In this document: positions 8,507-16,705 of the stretch, in pieces | Position numbering within the stretch: position 1 is the stretch's first letter | Layout of the letters: every line of letters starts with the position of its first letter | Source of the DNA: Oscillospiraceae bacterium Marseille-Q3528 | GTDB lineage: Bacteria > Bacillota > Clostridia > Lachnospirales > Lachnospiraceae | Length of the DNA: 64,000 bases | Reading direction: 5' to 3' | NCBI GenBank assembly: GCA_018223385.1 | Contig: JAGTTR010000007.1 | Coordinates: forward strand, 77,152 to 141,151 | The notes under the pieces: model-generated | Told to the model about the DNA's origin: nothing | Databases searched by the model: none | The model's input: only the letters and a program-made list of their open reading frames with translations | Program-made: the position numbers and the translations under genes

Positions 8507-9355
8507 ATGGACAACAAAAGTAAAACCCAAGAAATTCCTACATTTACCCCGCCGGAGGATGGCGCACCTGTTTTCACACCACCAAGGACCCCGCAACACG
8601 ATGGCCCTGTGTGCTATCACCATCCGTCTGAACCTGCGGTTGCCCGATGTGCAAGATGTGGTAAGTATATTTGTAAGGATTGTGCCGAAACATACACGGT
8701 TACAGCAGGCGAATATGCCAACAAATGTCTGTGTTTTGACTGTTGTGAACAACTCGTTGCTGAGAACGTTGCCGAACTGACCAAAAATAAAAATAAAATT
8801 AAGGGACAGTTTATTTTGCAGATTATCGGTATCGTAATCGGGTTTATTTTTGGGATCAGTATGGGAGGAGGACTTGCGCCGGGGCTGGTTTGCGCTTGCA
8901 TTGGCGGCGTATTCCTCAGTGCATTAAAATTGTTTGGTTCTCTTGCCTTGGAGGCTGTCAAGATTGCTTTCTCCGGTAATTTCGGTTGGCTGACGGTCTT
9001 TTCTGTTATTTTTCAGATAGTAGGTATCATATTAAAATGTATCAAAGATACGATCAGCAACACGATTCAATACATATGTTACCTCAAGCGGACGCAAGGG
9101 TTTATCGAATCTGACTCTGCGGCCTTACAGCAGATGAGAGATTATATGGCATACACATTGGTTCGTAACCAGAATAAAGGCATTGATCTGGAAGATCTGA
9201 TGAAGGAAGGCAGTGAACTCTATAATAACTCTTATGCCCGGGCCGTCAGGGAAAATGGTGAAGCAGCAGCTGATGCGGTTCTCCGTCAGGCAGCAACACG
9301 AATTGCTGAAAATGGTGAGATCATCAGAGATTTCCCGGGAGCTGCTAATGCTTAA
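8507..9355 (+). CDS. Zinc-finger (B-box/treble-clef-like) membrane protein
   Basis: A 282-residue protein. After a Pro-rich tail of about 35 residues comes a Cys/His cluster (C36, H38/H39, C48, C51, C56, C59, C74, C76, C79, C80) fitting a B-box or other binuclear treble-clef zinc domain. Two or more hydrophobic segments follow (about 103-148 and 160-180), then a soluble helical tail of about 100 residues. It is the most obvious membrane anchor of the cassette. Binuclear treble-clef domains often serve protein interaction in ubiquitin-like systems, but a RING-like ligase role is only a possibility. Confidence 0.75.
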   Translation: MDNKSKTQEIPTFTPPEDGAPVFTPPRTPQHDGPVCYHHPSEPAVARCARCGKYICKDCAETYTVTAGEYANKCLCFDCCEQLVAENVAELTKNKNKIKGQFILQIIGIVIGFIFGISMGGGLAPGLVCACIGGVFLSALKLFGSLALEAVKIAFSGNFGWLTVFSVIFQIVGIILKCIKDTISNTIQYICYLKRTQGFIESDSAALQQMRDYMAYTLVRNQNKGIDLEDLMKEGSELYNNSYARAVRENGEAAADAVLRQAATRIAENGEIIRDFPGAANA

Positions 9356-9393
9356 AAACAGCAATGTGATGAAAAGAGAATGGGAGGATTGTT

Positions 9394-9576
9394 ATGGAAA
9401 ATAATCAGAATAATGATGCAATTGCTGCTCGCCGCAGAGCTTTGGCGGAAGCACTCAGACAAGGTGACCCCGTAGTGGTTTCTCCTACTGGTGAAGTAGG
9501 TATCCGGGAAGAAATGCAGGACAATGGTTTGTCCGGTATTCAGGTTCCTGATGGTAAATTGGCAGGGGAGGACTGA
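9394..9576 (+). CDS. 60-residue protein of the cassette, function unknown
   Basis: A short, charged protein: an Ala/Arg-rich helix (about residues 8-23), then a Pro/Gly/Val-rich segment ending in a Gly-Glu-Asp tail. The start has GGGAGG upstream and the gene ends 2 bases before the E2-like gene, so it is probably translated. It is too short and lacks the strand pattern of a ubiquitin-like beta-grasp, and there is no Gly-Gly end. Its place just ahead of the E2/JAMM/E1 set makes it a candidate substrate or adaptor, which is speculation. Confidence 0.6.
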   Translation: MENNQNNDAIAARRRALAEALRQGDPVVVSPTGEVGIREEMQDNGLSGIQVPDGKLAGED

Positions 9577-9578
9577 AT

Positions 9579-10127
9579 ATGGCATTTTACTGGTATCAAA
9601 GCGACCCTCAGTTATATCAGGCAGAAGTAGCTGCCATGCAGAAATTTTTCCCGTCTTTCAGGATCAACCAGCTTCAGGATGGCTCCGGCAGATTATACTG
9701 GCGTGGCAAAGTGCAGCCGATGGGGGAAGGTGGAATGGTCTGGGATTTAATGCTGATCTATAAAAACGATCATCCGCACGCATCTGAAGGAGAATATGGT
9801 GGTTCTATTCAGATCCTGCCTGTTCAACCGAGACTGAAAGACATTGCACAGAAGATGATGCCTCTTCTTGAGCAAACCTATGGTTCTTATGAAAACTGTG
9901 TAAAGCGAGGATTCGGATTAGGTCTGCCACATATTTACCGAAATAATTTCGGCAGGAATGAAGAATATTTTATTTGTACGGCTGATCCTAAATATTTTAA
10001 AGCAGGACAATCTCGTTCTACCTCCGCAGCATCTGCACTCAGCTGGGCCTGCAAATGGATTATGCTCTGTGAAATGTGGCTGAACGGCGAAATTAGTGAT
10101 GATGTCGCATTAGAAGGAAATTACTAG
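9579..10127 (+). CDS. Possible E2-like (UBC/RWD-fold) protein
   Basis: A 182-residue protein. Its second half recalls the ubiquitin-conjugating fold: a strand pair ending in a Pro-rich turn (about 77-85), then L-P-H118-I-Y-R-N, then the strand EEYFIC133, then a Trp-containing helix with the WLNGE end. In UBC proteins a His-Pro-x-hydrophobic motif precedes a hydrophobic-Cys active site in this spacing, making Cys133 the candidate. The call rests on pattern and on the neighbouring JAMM and E1 genes; a non-catalytic RWD-like role is also possible. It is followed by a hairpin terminator. Confidence 0.5.
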   Translation: MAFYWYQSDPQLYQAEVAAMQKFFPSFRINQLQDGSGRLYWRGKVQPMGEGGMVWDLMLIYKNDHPHASEGEYGGSIQILPVQPRLKDIAQKMMPLLEQTYGSYENCVKRGFGLGLPHIYRNNFGRNEEYFICTADPKYFKAGQSRSTSAASALSWACKWIMLCEMWLNGEISDDVALEGNY

Positions 10128-10138
10128 TTATTTCAAGA

Positions 10139-10173
10139 GCGTCTAGCTTCGTGATTTGAAGTTGGGCGTTTTT
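10139..10173 (+). terminator. Terminator or attenuator inside the cassette
   Basis: GCGTCTAGCTTC can pair along 12 positions with GAAGTTGGGCGT, counting G-U pairs, around a 7-base loop, followed by a T-run. It lies between the E2-like and JAMM genes and could lower expression of the downstream enzymes. Confidence 0.65.
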
Positions 10174-10197
10174 GTATTTTAAATTGGAGGGATGTCC

Positions 10198-11088
10198 ATG
10201 AAAGTAGTATTTTCAGACAGAGCTTTTGCAGCAATAATGGCTGAAACCACAGAAAAAATAAAGACAGAAACGGGCGGATTGTTTCTTGGCTCTTTGAAAG
10301 ACGGAATATGGTATGTGATTGAAGCGATTGATCCGGGACCGAAATCTGTTTTTGAAGTTGCATATTTTGAATATGACCAACAGTATACGCAGCATTTAAT
10401 CAATAAAATTGCAAATCTATATGATAAAAAACTGGAACTGATAGGATTATGGCATCGACATCCGGGTTCCTTTGATCGGTTTTCTGCAACGGATGATGGC
10501 ACGAATTCTAAATATGCGCGGATGCGCAGGGAAGGGGCAATATCTGCGCTTGTAAATATTGACCCGAAATTCAGATTGACGATGTACCATGTAGACCAGC
10601 CTTGCAGATACTCGGTGGTGGCATATGCTGTTGGTGATCATTTGATTCCAGATGAAATGCTGCAATATAAATCCCCTGAAAAATTCAAAAGTCTTATGGC
10701 AGGAATAATCAGTGATAAATACAAAGACTTTCATCCATCGGTCAGCCTTCATGGATTTTTGAAAAGTGTTTTACCTTACATGAAACGTATAAAGATAAAT
10801 GAGCCTTTCGCAGAAATGAAAAACAGTGAGATTGCAATCGAACGCATTCTCGATGCGCTTGTTGAAGATTCTGCATTTTTAGCTGACGAACAGGGGATTG
10901 CATATGCTATCTCCCGAGCAGAGCAGTTCATTTGTTTATCACAGGATGCCATTGATGTACCCGTAAAGCTTTATTTCCGTTATATAGCAGAAAAAGACAT
11001 CGTTGTTTTTTCTTATAAAAATAATTGCTATTTATACGAGAGTAACGCATTTAGGCGAGCTTTTGAGCAAGCAAAACGAGGACGGTGA
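10198..11088 (+). CDS. JAMM/JAB (MPN-domain) metallopeptidase
   Basis: A 296-residue protein whose first half is a Prok-JAB domain with the complete zinc site: Glu24 (TETGG), H86-R-H88, then seven residues to S96 and D99. JAMM enzymes cut isopeptide or C-terminal peptide bonds of ubiquitin-like proteins or related substrates. The C-terminal half (about 150-296) has no recognised domain. I chose ATG 10198, 6 bases after GGAGGG; an ATG at 10192 directly abuts that site. The gene ends 3 bases before the E1 gene, showing tight coupling. Confidence 0.9.
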   Translation: MKVVFSDRAFAAIMAETTEKIKTETGGLFLGSLKDGIWYVIEAIDPGPKSVFEVAYFEYDQQYTQHLINKIANLYDKKLELIGLWHRHPGSFDRFSATDDGTNSKYARMRREGAISALVNIDPKFRLTMYHVDQPCRYSVVAYAVGDHLIPDEMLQYKSPEKFKSLMAGIISDKYKDFHPSVSLHGFLKSVLPYMKRIKINEPFAEMKNSEIAIERILDALVEDSAFLADEQGIAYAISRAEQFICLSQDAIDVPVKLYFRYIAEKDIVVFSYKNNCYLYESNAFRRAFEQAKRGR

Positions 11089-11091
11089 ATC

Positions 11092-12231
11092 ATGGATAAT
11101 TTTTTTAACGATGAAATTGAAAGAACCGTATTTATCTCAGACGAGCAGATGAAAAATGCTGTGCCTGGGAAATTGTATGGCAAATATTATGAAGATACAA
11201 GAATCTACAATGTTTTTCCACAGGAGTTGTCTGACAGAGGTGATTATTTAGGAAAATTATTGCAACCCGGAAGCATTCCCAGTAATGGATTCTGTGGAGT
11301 TATCAGTGATAATAAAATTACCTTTTATTATGACGGCGAGGTAATTCAGGTTGAATCTTATGGCCTTTATCAAAGTATATTCTCCCGCAATAAGGGGATT
11401 TTGGAAACATCTGTGATGAACACCAAACGTGTCGTTATTTTAGGATGTGGTTCTGTTGGCAGCCTGGTTGCGATGGAGCTCGCCCGTGCCGGTGTTGGAC
11501 ATTTCCTTCTCACCGACCCTGATATCATGGAGTACCACAATATCTGCCGCCATCAATGTGGTATTGAAGATGTCGGTGATTTGAAAATCAACGCGCTTTC
11601 CCGCAGATTGAAAAATATCAACCCCAAGGTTCATATTGAAAAATTTGAAGGCATTGTGCAGAACTTACCGAAAATGATGCTCGATGCGTTTTGTGTCGCC
11701 AATGAAACCATATTCGTGGGATGTGCAGACAACAGAGCTGCAGATGTTTATGCCAATCGGATCAGCATTTACTATACTGCTTCTTTCATTTCCATTGGTT
11801 TCTGGGAAAGAGCGTATGCAGGAGAAATTTTCTACCATATTCCAGGAAGAAATATGCCCTGCTACGAGTGTGCGCTTGGAGATGGTGGAAATATTTCCGC
11901 ACGGGCTCAGGCAAATCACCACATTTATTCCAATCAGGAAAATACAGAAGGATTAAAGTTTGAGCCGGGAATTTCGGTTGATATTAATTTTATTACAAGC
12001 ATCGGAATTAAATTGATACTTGATATTTTGAACGTAGCTAATCTCGGATATATTCCTCGCTTGTTGGACGATTTAAAGCAATACACGTTGGTATGTAACA
12101 CAAGTAACCCTGAAATTGGTGGAGAAATGGTTGAAATCTTCAGTTATCCACTTCAGGTAACAACATCTCTCGTTGTCGGCTTTGGAAGTAAGTGTTCTGA
12201 TCAGTGTAAATACGAGTTAGAAGATAAATAA
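11092..12231 (+). CDS. E1/ThiF/MoeB-like adenylating enzyme
   Basis: A 379-residue protein with an N-terminal domain of about 110 residues without clear homology, then a ThiF Rossmann fold. Visible are the ATP loop G118-C-G-S-V-G123, Asp142, the N150/R153 pair, Lys165, and the C211-A-D-N-R motif. C257-x-x-C260 and a second Cys pair near the C-terminus probably bind zinc. The family adenylates the C-terminus of ubiquitin-like or sulfur-carrier proteins. No thiamine or molybdopterin gene is near; the JAMM neighbour suggests a protein-modification or processing pathway instead. Confidence 0.88.
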   Translation: MDNFFNDEIERTVFISDEQMKNAVPGKLYGKYYEDTRIYNVFPQELSDRGDYLGKLLQPGSIPSNGFCGVISDNKITFYYDGEVIQVESYGLYQSIFSRNKGILETSVMNTKRVVILGCGSVGSLVAMELARAGVGHFLLTDPDIMEYHNICRHQCGIEDVGDLKINALSRRLKNINPKVHIEKFEGIVQNLPKMMLDAFCVANETIFVGCADNRAADVYANRISIYYTASFISIGFWERAYAGEIFYHIPGRNMPCYECALGDGGNISARAQANHHIYSNQENTEGLKFEPGISVDINFITSIGIKLILDILNVANLGYIPRLLDDLKQYTLVCNTSNPEIGGEMVEIFSYPLQVTTSLVVGFGSKCSDQCKYELEDK

Positions 12232-12264
12232 AAAGAAGCCTGTTTAGAAGAAAGGATGGAAACT

Positions 12265-15200
12265 ATGAACGCTGTTACCCAATCGGAGATATTTGCCCTG
12301 ATTTCGGAAATAAACACTTTTGCAGATAATGCGGAGATGCTTATCAATCATAGCCGCTCGGCTTATGAACAAAACAAACAAGCTATCTTAAGCAGGCATA
12401 ATTCTTCTCTTACACAATTAGAAAAAGACTATAAGAGCAATTGTGATGCTATTTCCAGAAAATCTGAAAGAACCATTCAGGAAGCGCAGCAGATGCTGCA
12501 TGATATTGACGCTCTTGATGCACGGCTTTCACAGGTGGATAAGTACTACCGCAAAACAAAGGAGAAAAAAGAAGCTGAGTTATCGGGTAAAACCAGTGAC
12601 CGGTATCAGGATGTAAACGATTATTTTACAATTTTAGAGAAAATCAGAGAAGATTATGCAGCCATATCTAAAAAGTATTCAGAAGATATTCTGCCGGCTT
12701 TGATTAATGGGCTTAACTACTTTTTTTCCGGCAAGAGAAAGAAAGACTATGAGGAGTTAATCATTCTCCGTAATACCTTGAGATCGTTTGAACAGGAAAT
12801 AGAAGACGTTCTTCCTGCGCTCACCACAGAGGAGCTGGATCGACAAAAAGAGGGATATTTTGCAAATAGAGCAGCACTTTTGGATAGTAACAACAGAGAA
12901 TCAGCTGATTTAGAAGAAAACTATCGAACCTGTCTGGATAATATTGCCGATAAGCTTTGTGCATCTCTTGACGAAATATTGCCGGATGTTCTGGTTGATT
13001 TTCTCCATTTCCAGATGACAGAACATTCTAAGTTAAGAGATAAAGTCAACACAAATCATCAAATCGAAGATGGCATTCTTTATATGTGCTATGTAGATTA
13101 TCCTGTGGATTTTTTTGTACAATCTTCGATTGTTTCATCTTTCATCAAAGAAAAATGTGTGCCGCTTTTAGTTGAAGGCAATATCCGCATGCCGATTACA
13201 CTTACGATTCAAAATGCGCCGTCATGGTTTGTTGTTTCTGATAACAGCAACAATACTGCATTACAGGCGTTTTCGCACGCTGTTATGTTTAGTTTCTTGT
13301 CTGCCTGCCCTGTGGCAAAGCTTGCATTTTCCATAGTAGATCCTGAAAATCGTGGAAATAGCGTAGCGCCTTATTTTGATGCGAAGAAAAAGCTTCCAGA
13401 ACTATTTGGGGAACAGATGATTATCGAACGAGAGCATATCTTAGAGAAAATCAATTTATTGAATACGAAAATTGAAGATATTCTCCAGGATAAACTGGGA
13501 ACTCGCTTCGATACTATTTATGACTACGCAAAAGAGAATCCATCTTACGATATGAACTTGGAATTGTTCGTATTGTATGATTTCCCTAAGGGGATTGACG
13601 AGCAGGGACTAGCTGGATTACGTAATATACTGAGAAACGGAAGTAAGTGCGGAATTTACACACTTATTCTTTACACACCAACGGCAGTTAATGGGCGTGA
13701 TGAATTTGTCCAAAATCTTAAGACAATAGAATCTCTCTCTGTCGTAATAAAGCAGCAGGGTGAGAATTTTATCATGAGAGGTATGCCTCTTCTCTATTCA
13801 CCTATGCCCGACAAAGTCAATTTTGCAAAATTCTTTAGCAAATATATGCTTATTTTTGAAGGAATAAAAAATAGAGGGATTGCATTCTCTCCCCTTGTCA
13901 AAAAACTTGTCGATGCTGAAACTATGGATGAATTGGAGCAGCATATGAAGTTCATCGGACAAATGATAGATGACTATCAGAAGGAATATGCACATGTTCC
14001 TGAAATTGACAGAAAATTCCCTCAGAATGTAACATTTGGAGAAGTATCTTATCCTTCGGATATTTTTTCTGATAGTATCGGTTACAACCGAATCTGCAAA
14101 GCTTTCGGTGAAAAAAACGGGGACAATGTTATTTCTTTGGACCACATCGAATTACCGTTGTCTTTTGACCTGCGCAATTCTTTTAATGTATTGCTAAATG
14201 TATCTGAAACAAATAGCTCTGCAATAAGAACTTTTACGCATCATGTAATGTGGACTATGCTGTCGAGCGTCCCTGTAACGAAGGTCAATTTTTGCATCAT
14301 AGATAGTGAACAACGAGGAAATAGTATTCTTCCCTTTTTGGATTTCATAAAACGACTTCCTGAAATTTTTGGTAAAAAAATATATACCAGCCAGGACATG
14401 ATCTATGAAAAGCTGCAGGCGATGAACGACCAGATAGATGACTTTATCTTAAATAAACTTGGAACGAAATATAGAAACCTTTTGGAATACAATTTGAATA
14501 CGCCAAACCGAGCGGAACCGATTACTTTGCTTGTTGTTTATGATTTCCCTGGTGGAATGGATGGCAGATGTATTGATATCCTCATCAATATTTTACGAAA
14601 TGGCGGTAAATGTGGCATTTATACTTTGATCTGTTACAATCCCGGTGTCACTTTTTCCAGATATGAGAGCATGGAAGATCGTATGGAGCAAATTCCCAAA
14701 TACTGTGTGTCCATAGACTATAAAGACAATCAGTATGTTCTTCTTCCATATAATCTTCCAATGAAACTGCCTCAGATGATGGATGCTAAGGCTGCTGACA
14801 TCTTTACAGAGACATACTTCAAATCTGCGGAGGTAATCAAAAACAAAGGGTTGTCCTTTGCTGACATTCTGGATACGAAATTGTTTTCTCGTGACTCTGC
14901 CCATGTACTTGACATTCCGATAGGGCTTGGAGATGAAGATGCGGTTATTAGTCTGAGACTGGGTGAGGGAACTTCTCACCACGGATTAATTGGTGGTGGT
15001 ACAGGAGGTGGTAAATCAACATTACTTCATACGATCATCATGAGCAGTATGCTCCATTATAGCCCTGACCAGCTTCATCTCTATATGATGGACTTTAAAG
15101 GCGGCACTGAATTTAAAATCTATGAATCGGAGCGATTGCCGCATATTCAGTTATTGGCATTGGATGCTATGCAGGAGTTTGGCGAAAGTATTCTCCAAAA

Positions 15201-16668
15201 TCTGATTGAGGAGATGGAAAGACGCTCCAATGCATTCAAAAACGCTGGCGGATATACGAAAATTGAGGATTATGTCAGGGGAACAGGCAAGCCTATGCCT
15301 CGTATTTTGGTAATCATGGATGAGTTTCAAATTTTGTTCGATGATTCCACCAATAGAAAGGTTGCCATGAGAAGTGCCAATCATGCCAAACGGATCGTGA
15401 CGGAAGGCCGCGCGTATGGTGTGCATTTGTTAATGGCTACACAGTCCACCAATATCATCAGCACGCTCACCCTGGACAGAGGAACGATCGAACAAATGCG
15501 TGTGCGTATCGGTTTAAAATGCGGTGAAGATGATGCCCGATACTTATTCTCTGACCGTTATGAAAGAGATGCCTTAGATAAAATGGTTGGGCCGAAAGGT
15601 ACTGCGGTAATGAATCCCGACTATACTGAGCAGTATGGCAATACCGGCCTGCGTGTGGCCTTTTGCGATAATGAAAGTAAAGCAAAATATCTCAAGCGAA
15701 TCAGTGAAACTTTTGCCAATGCTCCCTGTACAACACAGATATTTGAGGGAAGCCGTACGGAACGGCTGTTGGACTACTTTTCAAGTCATAGCATTGGGCA
15801 GACAAGCGATCTGCCTGTGCGTATTCATATGGGCAACACCATTAAAGTCGCTGATCCGTTTGAAATTGTAGTTGACAGAAAACGCAAACATAATCTTCTG
15901 GTCTGCGGTTCAGATGAGCGGATGGCAAATAACATTGTCAATGAATATATAGTATCTGCTGCAATTAATACAGGCACATCTATTTATTGTATGGATGGAG
16001 ATTCCCTTGTCGGTGATGACGTGTCTGGAGATTTTTACAGTGTGCTGCAATCGCATTGTCCTAATTTTCATCTCGCTGTTTCCTGTACAGATATTGTGCA
16101 GTTTATTCATGATATATATGAAATTTACAGTGCCAGAAAGAAAAATAACGAAAGTGGAATGCTCTTTATAATGATCAAGAATCTTCAGTTCCTGGACATT
16201 ATCAAGTCGATGTTGAAAGGCGAGACAGTCGAGGAATCCGAATATATTGAGACGGAAGAGGACAGTGCTCCGGCGGTAGATAACAGCGATCCATTTGCCT
16301 CGCTCAATAACTTTCTATCAAGCCGCAGCAGCAGTTCAGGTAACTTGAGCAATTCTAATGAAAAGTTACTTAAATTAATTGAGGATGGCTCTGGATTTGG
16401 CATCCACTTTGTTATCAGTTCGCTTGAATACCAGACGGTAAAGGATTGTATGCATTACGGAGAAAATTCGCTGGCGAAATTCCCGGAAAGAATCATTTTC
16501 TCATTAAACGACAACGATGCTGATAATCTGGTAGAAAATGTTTCTGTGACTGGGCTGCGAGACAACACCGTGTATTTCACAGATGGCGTGAAAGATACCT
16601 ATCAGATGAAACCATACATCGCTCCAACTGCAATAGAATTGGAACATTTCCTTTCTTCTCTTAACTGA
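12265..16668 (+). CDS. Large FtsK/SpoIIIE/EssC-like ATPase with one intact and several degenerate modules
   Basis: A 1467-residue protein. Residues 1-230 are coiled coil. Two tandem, mutually similar degenerate modules follow (about 309-472 and 629-794), both with a variant of YDFPxG and the block LRNG-KCGIYTLI but no Walker A. The third module is intact: G-G-G-T-G-G-G-K917-S-T Walker A and Walker B ending D1019-E1020. A fourth, degenerate module lies at about 1185-1460. This multi-module plan recalls EssC of type VII secretion, but I see no membrane segments and no FHA domain. ATG 12265 has AAGGATGG upstream and is preferred over 12256. Confidence 0.85.
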   Translation: MNAVTQSEIFALISEINTFADNAEMLINHSRSAYEQNKQAILSRHNSSLTQLEKDYKSNCDAISRKSERTIQEAQQMLHDIDALDARLSQVDKYYRKTKEKKEAELSGKTSDRYQDVNDYFTILEKIREDYAAISKKYSEDILPALINGLNYFFSGKRKKDYEELIILRNTLRSFEQEIEDVLPALTTEELDRQKEGYFANRAALLDSNNRESADLEENYRTCLDNIADKLCASLDEILPDVLVDFLHFQMTEHSKLRDKVNTNHQIEDGILYMCYVDYPVDFFVQSSIVSSFIKEKCVPLLVEGNIRMPITLTIQNAPSWFVVSDNSNNTALQAFSHAVMFSFLSACPVAKLAFSIVDPENRGNSVAPYFDAKKKLPELFGEQMIIEREHILEKINLLNTKIEDILQDKLGTRFDTIYDYAKENPSYDMNLELFVLYDFPKGIDEQGLAGLRNILRNGSKCGIYTLILYTPTAVNGRDEFVQNLKTIESLSVVIKQQGENFIMRGMPLLYSPMPDKVNFAKFFSKYMLIFEGIKNRGIAFSPLVKKLVDAETMDELEQHMKFIGQMIDDYQKEYAHVPEIDRKFPQNVTFGEVSYPSDIFSDSIGYNRICKAFGEKNGDNVISLDHIELPLSFDLRNSFNVLLNVSETNSSAIRTFTHHVMWTMLSSVPVTKVNFCIIDSEQRGNSILPFLDFIKRLPEIFGKKIYTSQDMIYEKLQAMNDQIDDFILNKLGTKYRNLLEYNLNTPNRAEPITLLVVYDFPGGMDGRCIDILINILRNGGKCGIYTLICYNPGVTFSRYESMEDRMEQIPKYCVSIDYKDNQYVLLPYNLPMKLPQMMDAKAADIFTETYFKSAEVIKNKGLSFADILDTKLFSRDSAHVLDIPIGLGDEDAVISLRLGEGTSHHGLIGGGTGGGKSTLLHTIIMSSMLHYSPDQLHLYMMDFKGGTEFKIYESERLPHIQLLALDAMQEFGESILQNLIEEMERRSNAFKNAGGYTKIEDYVRGTGKPMPRILVIMDEFQILFDDSTNRKVAMRSANHAKRIVTEGRAYGVHLLMATQSTNIISTLTLDRGTIEQMRVRIGLKCGEDDARYLFSDRYERDALDKMVGPKGTAVMNPDYTEQYGNTGLRVAFCDNESKAKYLKRISETFANAPCTTQIFEGSRTERLLDYFSSHSIGQTSDLPVRIHMGNTIKVADPFEIVVDRKRKHNLLVCGSDERMANNIVNEYIVSAAINTGTSIYCMDGDSLVGDDVSGDFYSVLQSHCPNFHLAVSCTDIVQFIHDIYEIYSARKKNNESGMLFIMIKNLQFLDIIKSMLKGETVEESEYIETEEDSAPAVDNSDPFASLNNFLSSRSSSSGNLSNSNEKLLKLIEDGSGFGIHFVISSLEYQTVKDCMHYGENSLAKFPERIIFSLNDNDADNLVENVSVTGLRDNTVYFTDGVKDTYQMKPYIAPTAIELEHFLSSLN

Positions 16669-16705
16669 CTTTTTTACAGAATACTACTTGAAAAGAGGTG
16701 ATTGT

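Noticed and set aside
9394..9576. Ubiquitin-like protein
   Set aside because: Only 60 residues, no beta-grasp strand pattern and no Gly-Gly end.
10198..12231. CBASS type II or a Bil-type ubiquitin-like defence operon
   Set aside because: E1 and JAMM are present, but there is no nucleotide cyclase, no typical effector and no recognisable ubiquitin-like protein; the WXG-like and FtsK-like partners point to something else.
11092..12231. Thiamine or molybdopterin synthesis gene (thiF/moeB)
   Set aside because: No thi or moe genes are near, and the JAMM neighbour and 110-residue extra N-terminal domain do not fit.
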